From contig CAJUMU010000012.1 of assembly GCA_910587675.1 (NCBI GenBank), positions 1-55,306 on the forward strand: a stretch of DNA of 55,306 nucleotides, read 5' to 3'. Positions 32,850 to 39,292 of the stretch are shown piece after piece. A model generated the notes under the pieces. The model did no database searches, was not told the origin of the DNA, and was given only the letters and a program-made list of their open reading frames with translations. Each line of letters starts with the position of its first letter. The first letter of the stretch is position 1. This DNA comes from an uncultured Alistipes sp. GTDB taxonomy: Bacteria > Bacteroidota > Bacteroidia > Bacteroidales > Rikenellaceae. Made by a program: the position numbers and the translations under genes.

Positions 32850-33419
32850 ATGAAAGAGATAACCGTAATTCAAAACAAGATCTATGAAATCCGCGGGCAA
32901 CGCGTCATGCTGGATCGAGATTTGGCCGAACTGTACGGCGTCACCACAAGCGCGCTGAATCAGGCCGTCAAACGCAACTCCGACCGTTTCCCTCCCGACT
33001 TCATGTTTCGGCTCACGGATGCGGAGACCGAAAATTGGAAATCACAAATTGTGATATCCAATTCCGTCACGATGGGCTTGCGCCGTAATCCTTACGCATT
33101 TACCGAACAAGGCGTCTCGATGTTGTCGGCCGTGTTGAAAAGTTCGGTCGCCGTTCAAACGAGCATTGTCATCATGCGCGCATTCGTGGCTATGCGCAAC
33201 TATATAGCCACGACTACCTCCGTCACCGCCGAACTGGCGGAGTTGCGAGCCAAACTCGCGCTGCTCGAACGAAATGACGAGGATAACGCCGAGGCGATCA
33301 ACGATCTGTCGGAAGACATGCGCCGAGAGTTCGACAATATTTACGACGCCATAGCCGCCCTGTCGGTCAGAATCCCGAAAGCGCAGCAGCCTCGGCGACC
33401 GATAGGGTTCAAGAAATAG
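32850..33419 (+). CDS. ORF6N-domain protein, phage antirepressor-like
   Basis: 189 aa. The N-terminal ORF6N domain (about residues 5-90: IRGQRVMLDRDLAELYGV, ALNQAVKRNSDRFPPDFMF, RRNPYAFTEQGVSMLSAVLK) is a DNA-binding module of phage antirepressors and transcriptional regulators. A coiled-coil-like C-terminus (about 125-175) likely serves oligomerisation. Free-standing ORF6N genes are frequent in Bacteroidetes chromosomes as phage relics. It lies 4.7 kb upstream of the phage-derived cassette, with ordinary host genes on the opposite strand between them. Slightly lower GC than its neighbours. Confidence 0.9.
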   Translation: MKEITVIQNKIYEIRGQRVMLDRDLAELYGVTTSALNQAVKRNSDRFPPDFMFRLTDAETENWKSQIVISNSVTMGLRRNPYAFTEQGVSMLSAVLKSSVAVQTSIVIMRAFVAMRNYIATTTSVTAELAELRAKLALLERNDEDNAEAINDLSEDMRREFDNIYDAIAALSVRIPKAQQPRRPIGFKK

Positions 33420-33438
33420 CCGATACTCCGAGTGGTAT

Positions 33439-34014
33439 TTACCGTTTGCGCAGGTAGTCGACCAGCTTGCGGACGGCGCGGCCGCGGTGTGAGACGGCGT
33501 TCTTCTCGTCGTCGGTCATCTGCGCGAACGAACGGTCGAAACCTTCGGGGATGAAGATCGGATCGTATCCGAAGCCGTTGGATCCCATCTCCTCGCGCGA
33601 TATCGCGCCGCGCACGACACCCTCGAACAGAATCTCTTCATCGCCCGCGATGAGGGCGATAGCCGTGCGGAATCGGGCCGAACGGTCGTCGACCGAGGCC
33701 ATGCGCTCCAGCAGCAGGCGTTTGTTGGCCTCGTCGTCGTGGCCGTCGGTGGCGTAACGCGCCGAGCGCACCCCGGGTTCGCCGCCGAGGGCGTCGACTT
33801 CGAGACCCGTGTCGTCGGCGAAGCAGTCGAGCCCCGTGCGCGAGCGGATGTAGCGCGCCTTGGCGAGGGCGTTGCCCTCCAGAGTGGGTTCGTTTTCGGG
33901 GATATCCTCCGTGACACCGCAGTCGCGCGGGGTGAGGAGGGTGTACGAATCGCCCAACTCGCGCGCCACTTCGCGCAGTTTGTGGGCATTATTGGTTGCG
34001 AATACTATTTTCAT
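33439..34014 (-). CDS. rdgB: Non-canonical purine NTP pyrophosphatase (XTP/dITP diphosphatase)
   Basis: 191 aa, HAM1/RdgB family (EC 3.6.1.66). Removes deaminated purine nucleotides (XTP, dITP) from the pool. Family blocks: FATNNAHKLREVARELG, EGNALAKARYIRSRTGLDCF, ADDTGLEVDALGGEPGVRSARYA and SNGFGYDPIFIPEGFDRSFAQM, ending SHRGRAVRKLVDYL. It converges with the ORF6N gene (19-bp gap) and is preceded by a family B repeat. Confidence 0.96.
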   Translation of the reverse strand: MKIVFATNNAHKLREVARELGDSYTLLTPRDCGVTEDIPENEPTLEGNALAKARYIRSRTGLDCFADDTGLEVDALGGEPGVRSARYATDGHDDEANKRLLLERMASVDDRSARFRTAIALIAGDEEILFEGVVRGAISREEMGSNGFGYDPIFIPEGFDRSFAQMTDDEKNAVSHRGRAVRKLVDYLRKR

Positions 34015-34067
34015 GGTTTTATCATACGGTTATGCGTTGCGTCAGGTGGCAATGCCTGCGGCATTGC

Positions 34068-34119
34068 TATCCTCGGCGGCTCGCGCTTCGCGCGACCCCC
34101 CCCGCAGCCGCCGAGGATA
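34068..34119 (-). repeat. Intergenic repeat, family B (copy 4, short inverted form)
   Basis: Perfect outer inverted repeat TATCCTCGGCGGCT / GCCGCCGAGGATA with core CGCGCTTCGCGCG and a C9 run. The second hairpin of the family is replaced by GCAATGCCTGCGGCATTGC just to the left (34050-34068). Confidence 0.8.
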
Positions 34120-34129
34120 AATATCATTT

Positions 34130-35290
34130 TTAGCGTCGCGCCGCCACTCGGTCGACTATCACGGCCAGCGCACCGTCGCCCGTGACGTTGCAGGCGGTGC
34201 CGAAGCTGTCCATGGCGATGTAGAGCGATATCATCAGGGCCTGATCGGCGGGCGAGAATCCGAGCATCGAGGCCAGCACGCCCAGTGCGGCCATGATGGC
34301 TCCGCCCGGGACCCCGGGAGCCGCGACCATCGTCACGCCCAGCATGAAGACGAATCCCGCGAAGAGCGTGAAATCGTAACTCATGCCCTGCATTATCATC
34401 AGCGCGAGGGCGCAGGCCACGATCTTGAGCATGCTGCCCGAGAGGTGGATCGTCGCGCAAAGGGGGATTACGAATCCCGCCGTCTGTTCGCTCACGCCCA
34501 ACGACCGCGCGCGGGCCAGCGTGACGGGAATGGTGGCGGCCGACGACTGCGTGCCCAGAGCGGTGAAGTAGGCGGGCATCATGCGCCCGAGCATCCGCAG
34601 CGGATTGCGTCGCGCGACGGTCCCCGCCACGGCGTACAGAGCGACGAGCCACGCGATGTGGAGCAGGAATATCACCCCTATGATCTTGGCGAAGACGCCC
34701 AACACGCGAAACACCTCGCCCGAGGCGGTCATGTTCATGAAGATGCCGAATATGTAGAGCGGCAGCAGCGGCAGGATCACCGCATCGATGGCCATGCTCA
34801 CCACGTCGCGGAATTCGCCCGCGGCGCGCCGCAGCGTGTCGCCGCGCAGGTGGGCTATTCCCAGTCCGAGCATGAAGGCGAGCACGAGGGCGGTCATGAC
34901 GCCCATGATCGGCGGTATCTCCATCGAGAAGTAGGGCGCGATATCGGCGGCTTCGGCGGCCGCGTCGACCTCGACGCGCGAGGTTATGAGCGACGGAAAG
35001 ATCGCCGCGCCGACGAGATACGACGCGAAGCCCGCGGCGACCGTGGCGGCGTAGGCCAAGGCGGCGGTGAGGGCCAGCATGCGCCCCGCGCCGCGACCTA
35101 TGTCGGCGATGGCGGGCGTCACGAGTCCCGCGATGATGAGCGGAATGGCGAAGCCGAGCAGTTGCCCGAACACCTCGTTGAACGTGACGAATATGCGTAC
35201 GCACCACTCGGGCAGCAGGTTGCCGCACAGAATACCGAGCGCGATGGCGGCCGCGACGCGCGGCAGAAGTCCCGATAAGAATCTTTTCAT
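34130..35290 (-). CDS. Dicarboxylate/amino acid:cation symporter (DAACS family)
   Basis: 386 aa inner-membrane transporter with about eight helices and two re-entrant hairpins. Imports glutamate, aspartate, serine or C4-dicarboxylates with Na+ or H+. Family motifs: ALGTQSSAATIPVTL (hairpin 1 serine-rich motif), GFVIPLCATIHLSGSMLK, and near the C-terminus ISLYIAMDSFGTACNVTGDG (cation and substrate site). It starts 13 bp after the upstream barrel gene stop, so it is likely the last gene of the HAD-OMP-symporter operon. Confidence 0.93.
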   Translation of the reverse strand: MKRFLSGLLPRVAAAIALGILCGNLLPEWCVRIFVTFNEVFGQLLGFAIPLIIAGLVTPAIADIGRGAGRMLALTAALAYAATVAAGFASYLVGAAIFPSLITSRVEVDAAAEAADIAPYFSMEIPPIMGVMTALVLAFMLGLGIAHLRGDTLRRAAGEFRDVVSMAIDAVILPLLPLYIFGIFMNMTASGEVFRVLGVFAKIIGVIFLLHIAWLVALYAVAGTVARRNPLRMLGRMMPAYFTALGTQSSAATIPVTLARARSLGVSEQTAGFVIPLCATIHLSGSMLKIVACALALMIMQGMSYDFTLFAGFVFMLGVTMVAAPGVPGGAIMAALGVLASMLGFSPADQALMISLYIAMDSFGTACNVTGDGALAVIVDRVAARR

Positions 35291-35303
35291 GTCGTCAGTC
35301 GGA

Positions 35304-36119
35304 TTATCGCAACGAATATCCTATTCCTACGCATACCAATCCGCGGAATCCCGCTCCGAACTCGGCGAAGCCGCGCAGGCGTCGGCCGACGCTGATTCCC
35401 GCGAAAGTCGTATACATGGCGAAATACGTATAATTTAAACGTGCGCTTTTGTCGCCGCTATAACGGTAAAAGTCGCAGGCGTAACCTATCGACAGTTCGG
35501 AGTAGCACTTCACTATCGGTCGGTCGATCCAGTTGAGACGCAGAGAGGGGGTTACATACAGAGTTGTGGTTCGGTCGGTGACATATTTGCCGCCGTTCTT
35601 GTAGAGATCGCCGCTTACGCTCGACACGCCCGCCGTGAGTCCTGCCGACCAGCGGCGCGAGAGGCGGTACATGTAGCCGAGGTTGAAACTTCCCGTCGAA
35701 CGGTCGCCGCTGTAACGGTACATATCGCCGTTCCATTCGTAAGAGTATCCGCCGTTATTGTTTATTCCCGTGCGTCCCAACTCTCCCGTGACGGAATATA
35801 TTCCGTACGACACCGAAACTTCGTGGCGGTCGGTGAAGGTCCGCCACACCATGTCGAAAGCCTTGCGGGCGGCGCGGCGCACCTCGCGGCACCCCGTCGC
35901 GGCGGTGGCGGCTTTGCGGACGGCGAGGGCCGACATCACTATGTCGGAACTCTCCCTGTGAGATAAACGGCGGTCGGCGGAAATCGCGAAAGTCGTCGCC
36001 GCTATCGGGAGGTTGCACGTCTCCGCTTCGCGCGGACTGTCCGCCGAGACGCGATCCTGCGCGGCGAGGGCCGTGGCCCAAAGCGTCGCGACGGTAAAAA
36101 AGGCAAGAAATCTCTTCAT
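35304..36119 (-). CDS. Predicted outer-membrane beta-barrel protein
   Basis: 271 aa. Signal peptide about 1-20 (ending ALAAQ). After a helical segment with Cys and Arg residues (about 45-95), alternating strands rich in Tyr appear (EVSVSYGIYSVTG, GSFNLGYMYRLSRRW, LYVTPSLRLNWI, CYSELSIGYACDFYRYSG, GFAEFGAGFRGLVCVGIGYSL) and the chain ends on a strand, as in OMPs. The start at 36119 (MKRFLAFFTVATLW) is set by the signal peptide. Gene is 29 bp after the HAD gene. Function not known. Confidence 0.72.
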   Translation of the reverse strand: MKRFLAFFTVATLWATALAAQDRVSADSPREAETCNLPIAATTFAISADRRLSHRESSDIVMSALAVRKAATAATGCREVRRAARKAFDMVWRTFTDRHEVSVSYGIYSVTGELGRTGINNNGGYSYEWNGDMYRYSGDRSTGSFNLGYMYRLSRRWSAGLTAGVSSVSGDLYKNGGKYVTDRTTTLYVTPSLRLNWIDRPIVKCYSELSIGYACDFYRYSGDKSARLNYTYFAMYTTFAGISVGRRLRGFAEFGAGFRGLVCVGIGYSLR

Positions 36120-36148
36120 CGTTACAAGGGTTTTTCGGTTGTCGCCCG

Positions 36149-36994
36149 CTACTGTTTTATCGCTTCCAGCTGTTCGAGACGGGCGTCGGCGGCGGCCTTG
36201 TCGATGATGGCCTTTACCAAAGTATCCATCTCCGATCCTGCGGAGTAGTCGGCGGGGCAGACGTAATTCACTCGGTTGTCGCGGATAAGCGAGTTCATCT
36301 CGCGGCGCTTGCTCCGATCGTCGGGGTTGTAGACGGCTATCGAGTGGCCGCCGTAATTCTTCACCAGCTTCATGCAGGGGATGTCGGTGGTGCCGTCGCC
36401 CACGTATATCATGCGCTTGAACGGCACGGGACGGTGGTTCTCCTCCATGTATTGGTTCACCATGCGGGTGTCGTACACCGATTCGACGCCCTTGTTGATC
36501 TTGAAGATGAATTGCGTCTTGTTGGTGTAGTTGACTGCCACGGCGGGCCAGTAGGCTATGCCGTCGACGTTGTAGAGGAACGAGCAGGCGTAAATGTGCT
36601 TGAATTCGCGGGCGATGGAGGTGCCCTCGATTATCTCCTTGAGTCCCGACGAGTTGACGTAATGCAGCAGGCGCAAACCCCTCTCGGCGGCATATGCGTT
36701 CATGCGCGGAAACCAACCCTCCACGCCGCGGTAGTAGGCGATGTTGCGGCCCGACTCCTGAAACGCCTCGCGCCGCAGCGAGAGCCCCTTGCTCTGCGCC
36801 TCCTGAATCATGCGGGCCATGTAGGTCAGCACGGGATCGGCGTCCTGCGCCTCGGCCAGAGCGTTGGCCTCGGACCAAAACTCCTTGTTGCTCTTGCCCA
36901 CGGCGGGAATGAAGTCGTATTCCTGCATGTTGCCCGGGGCCAGCGTGCCGTCGAAATCGTAGATCAACGCTACTGTGAGTTCCTGCTCCATCAT
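36149..36994 (-). CDS. HAD-superfamily phosphatase (phosphoserine phosphatase-like)
   Basis: 281 aa. Motif I YDFDGTLAPGN with nucleophile Asp13 and acid/base Asp15; motif II VNSSGLKE; motif IV YVGDGTTDIPCM. A helical cap domain lies between residues about 25 and 115. The substrate is unknown; the cap and the HAD-IB-like motif arrangement suggest a small phosphorylated metabolite. Two adjacent ATGs (36994 and 36991) could start it. A TACATTTG -7 element lies at 37054-37047. Confidence 0.88.
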   Translation of the reverse strand: MMEQELTVALIYDFDGTLAPGNMQEYDFIPAVGKSNKEFWSEANALAEAQDADPVLTYMARMIQEAQSKGLSLRREAFQESGRNIAYYRGVEGWFPRMNAYAAERGLRLLHYVNSSGLKEIIEGTSIAREFKHIYACSFLYNVDGIAYWPAVAVNYTNKTQFIFKINKGVESVYDTRMVNQYMEENHRPVPFKRMIYVGDGTTDIPCMKLVKNYGGHSIAVYNPDDRSKRREMNSLIRDNRVNYVCPADYSAGSEMDTLVKAIIDKAAADARLEQLEAIKQ

Positions 36995-37046
36995 AGTCTC
37001 GGTTTTATTCGCGCGGCCGCACGGCCGCGGCGGGTGTGTCGATTTG

Positions 37047-37054
37047 CAAATGTA
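37047..37054 (-). promoter_or_regulatory. Putative -7 element of the HAD-OMP-symporter operon
   Basis: TACATTTG on the minus strand, about 55 bp before the HAD gene start. No clear -33. Confidence 0.45.
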
Positions 37055-37240
37055 AGAATTTATAACGGAATAACATATATTTCGAGGGCGGAATGTTCGG
37101 GAGTGCGGGCCGACTTCGACGACTGCGCTCCTCCGAGCCGCAATCGCCTCCGACCGCCGCATATGCAAGCAAATCAAGCCGTTAATCCGCAGCGGCGGCT
37201 TCGGGTCGCAATAACTGTATTAAATTATTGAATTTTTATT

Positions 37241-37281
37241 GTCAAAATGCTTGACAAACGGTTTTTCGCGTATTATATTTG
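37241..37281 (+). promoter_or_regulatory. Promoter with overlapping operator-like inverted repeat, upstream of the phage-derived cassette
   Basis: TTGACA (37251-37256), 17 bp, TATATT (37274-37279) is a near-perfect sigma-70 promoter of the enterobacterial type; the same -10 also reads TATATTTG (Bacteroidetes -7). The inverted repeat GTCAA-AATGC-TTGAC (37241-37255) overlaps the -35 element, as a repressor operator would. An 8-codon ATG-to-TAG frame follows at 37286-37312. Nothing else coding is seen between 36995 and 37355. Confidence 0.6.
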
Positions 37282-37355
37282 CACCATGAACGGCGCATCG
37301 AAAGGGGAATAGAGCCGTATTCGACCTGAAAAACAAACATCAATTTTTTAACTTT

Positions 37356-37502
37356 ATGATTCCTGCCGAAACTGCGGGCGGCACCTCGCACGCCCATACG
37401 CGACCGCCCGAAAGCCGACATCGCGATATCGAACGCAGAAGATTATCGACAATTGCGTTGTCGGCGGATCCGAGTTATCGACAATATCTCGAAAGGCTGT
37501 AA
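37356..37502 (+). CDS. Possible 48-aa protein at the head of the phage-derived cassette
   Basis: ATG to TAA, 48 residues, Arg/His-rich and basic (RPPESRHRDIERRRL). It overlaps two TTATCGACA boxes. It lies between the promoter at 37241-37281 and the first structural gene. Composition would suit a small DNA-binding or leader protein, but the frame may be incidental. Confidence 0.25.
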   Translation: MIPAETAGGTSHAHTRPPESRHRDIERRRLSTIALSADPSYRQYLERL

Positions 37503-37552
37503 CATACGAGCGGACAATTTATTCCTCGGCCGACCGCGCGCGGTTATCGACA
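37443..37552 (+). promoter_or_regulatory. Cluster of three TTATCGACA boxes
   Basis: Exact TTATCGACA at 37443-37451, 37475-37483 and 37544-37552, all on the plus strand, the last followed by TGTCGAC. The first two are 32 bp apart, about three helical turns. The same 9-mer occurs at 412-420 in the AT-rich region at the left of the window. They precede the first cassette gene and may bind DnaA or a dedicated regulator. Confidence 0.45.
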
Positions 37553-37597
37553 CGCTGTCGACTATTATTCACAATATATCAACATAAAACTCAACAC

Positions 37598-38002
37598 ATG
37601 AACCGAACCTACCTCCTCGATGCCGTCGAGAGCATCGCCGCCGAGAACGGATACGAGTTCCACTCGGCCGACGACCGTTACATGTCGCAACATGTCGCCT
37701 CCTATCCCGCCATGTGGCTCTCGCCGCCCCGATTCTCGTCGATGGAGGGGCGCAACCACGGCAAGATAACCTACTCGGTGACGCTGCACGCGCTCGATGC
37801 GGGCGCCAAACTCTCGCCCGCGGAGCGCAACGGAGCGTGGGCGCATCTGGAACACGATCTGGTGGATCTGTTCACCGCGCTCTCGAAAAAGAGTCTCGTG
37901 CTGGCGGTGGAGAATCTCGCCATCCGCGCCGCCGACAGCACTCTGACCACTCACGGCGAAGTATCGGCCACGGCCACGGCCGATGTCGTGACGTTTTTCT
38001 GA
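37598..38002 (+). CDS. Small phage-like structural protein, unknown role
   Basis: 134 aa. No family confidently recognised. It has the look of a phage tail-completion or minor structural protein: N-terminal helix (YLLDAVESIAAENGYEF), a WLSPPRFSSMEGRNHGKITY loop, a beta strand YSVTLHALDAG and a C-terminal helix-strand pair. It is the first gene of the co-directional cassette; the phage origin is inferred from the neighbours downstream. Codon use is the same as in flanking host genes. Confidence 0.55.
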   Translation: MNRTYLLDAVESIAAENGYEFHSADDRYMSQHVASYPAMWLSPPRFSSMEGRNHGKITYSVTLHALDAGAKLSPAERNGAWAHLEHDLVDLFTALSKKSLVLAVENLAIRAADSTLTTHGEVSATATADVVTFF

Positions 38003-38007
38003 AGGCA

Positions 38008-38173
38008 ATTATATATTTCAATGTACCGACGTCATATTGTCGTAAAAACAGCTCCGACGGTCGCTTACCCGCGGCCCTTGGCCGCGTTTACAGGTCTGAC
38101 CCTCCCCTAAATCCCCTCCTCGGAGGGGACCTCGGTCGCTACGCTCCGAATAAGGTACATTCAAGTATATAAT
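38008..38173. repeat. MITE-like repeat, family D (copy 2, complete)
   Basis: 166 bp bounded by 20-bp terminal inverted repeats (38008-38027 and 38154-38173, 18 of 20 matching: ATTATATATTTCAATGTACC against ATTATATACTTGAATGTACC). The GC-rich interior carries a GGCCC-TTGG-CCGCG hairpin and the CCTCCTCGGAGGGGAC hairpin. AAGGCA precedes and CGCG follows both this copy and copy 3. It starts 5 bp after the stop of the 134-aa gene. Confidence 0.85.
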
Positions 38174-38191
38174 CGCGGTTCGGAAAACCAT

Positions 38192-38288
38192 GCAGTTCGC
38201 AGAACTGCGCGGGCCGCAGCCCCTGCCCCGCGGAGGCCCGCTATTCGCATTCGCTCATTCACGCGGTCGCTCCGCAGGCCGCGGCCCG
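38192..38288 (-). repeat. Intergenic repeat, family A (copy 6, inverted)
   Basis: GCAGTTCGCAGAACTGC palindrome, GGGCCGCAGCCCCTGCCCCG, GGAGGCCCGCTATTCGC and GCAGGCCGCGGCCCG. With the D element at its left it fills the 321-bp gap inside the phage-derived cassette. Confidence 0.88.
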
Positions 38289-38323
38289 AATCCCTAATAC
38301 CCAACCTAAAAACCTTTTACCCC

Positions 38324-39292
38324 ATGAAATTCACATCCGTTCCCGCGGGATTCACGTCGTTCCGCGAACCGCTGCCGTACGCCTTCGACGCCGAGGGCGC
38401 GCCGCGCGACATCACGTTTACCATCGTCGACGTCGAGAGCGGCGCGACGATAGGCGCGAAAAAACTCTATGCCGCCACTGCGGGCGAGATCGATATCGCC
38501 CCCTATCTCCGCCGCGCCGCCCGCTGCCGCATGCCCGACGAGGTGGCCGAGTGCTCCGTGGTCGACACGGGTGGCCGCGTCAAGGTGCGCGTGGAGGCCG
38601 AGGGCGTCGCCTCCCCCGTGCGGACGTTCATCGCGGCCAAGGTCGCCGACGACAAGCTGTATGCGCTTCTCACCACGCAGTACGACCGCCGCGCGATGGC
38701 TGCGGACGAGTTCGACGCGATAGGCTACTTCGCCATGCCCGACGCAGTGGTGGAGATCGTGGTCGAGGCTTTCGGCAGCGGTTACGAACGTCTGGTCCTG
38801 ACCCCTCCCGCGGGCGGGCAGCGTACCGTGGCCGTCACGCCCCGAGGCTTCGCTTTCGTACCCGAGTCGATGCGCGTCACGATCAGGGTCGACGACGAGG
38901 AGGCGGACACGATCGACTACGAGATCGCGGAGAACCTCGCCGACGCATGCCGTCTGGCGTGGTTCAACCGCCATGGCGCGCCCGAGCTTTACACCTTTCC
39001 CGCCCGCAGGCAGAGCTGCGTCGAGGCGACGCGCGGCCGCATCCTGCACCCGTTCGGCGGCGAGGATGTCGCGACGGGGCGCGACGACGCCCTGACGCTC
39101 GTGTCGGCCTACGAGCCGCGCGCGCAGGCGGAGGCCATAGCCGAGGCGGTCGCGTCGCCCGAGGTGCGCGCGGTGAGCGGTTGCCGCACGCGTCGGGTTT
39201 CGCTCGCGACCGACAAGGCGACGCTGCACGGCGGCGAGATGAACTTGGTCGAGGTGGAGATCCGCGCCTCGGGAGAGGAGGGCCGGTTATGA
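38324..39292 (+). CDS. Phage-like protein, probable distal tail component
   Basis: 322 aa, family not recognised. Mostly beta (repeated strands such as RDITFTIVDVESGATI, VKVRVEAEGVASPV, MRVTIRVDDEEADTIDYEI) without signal peptide or membrane helix. The stop overlaps the start of the 779-aa gene by 4 bp (ATGA), so the two are coupled and likely partners. In tailed phages such a pair, a mid-size beta protein then a large hub or fibre, commonly forms the tail tip. This role is inferred. A leader motif AAAAACCTT precedes the ATG by 7 bp. Confidence 0.55.
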   Translation: MKFTSVPAGFTSFREPLPYAFDAEGAPRDITFTIVDVESGATIGAKKLYAATAGEIDIAPYLRRAARCRMPDEVAECSVVDTGGRVKVRVEAEGVASPVRTFIAAKVADDKLYALLTTQYDRRAMAADEFDAIGYFAMPDAVVEIVVEAFGSGYERLVLTPPAGGQRTVAVTPRGFAFVPESMRVTIRVDDEEADTIDYEIAENLADACRLAWFNRHGAPELYTFPARRQSCVEATRGRILHPFGGEDVATGRDDALTLVSAYEPRAQAEAIAEAVASPEVRAVSGCRTRRVSLATDKATLHGGEMNLVEVEIRASGEEGRL

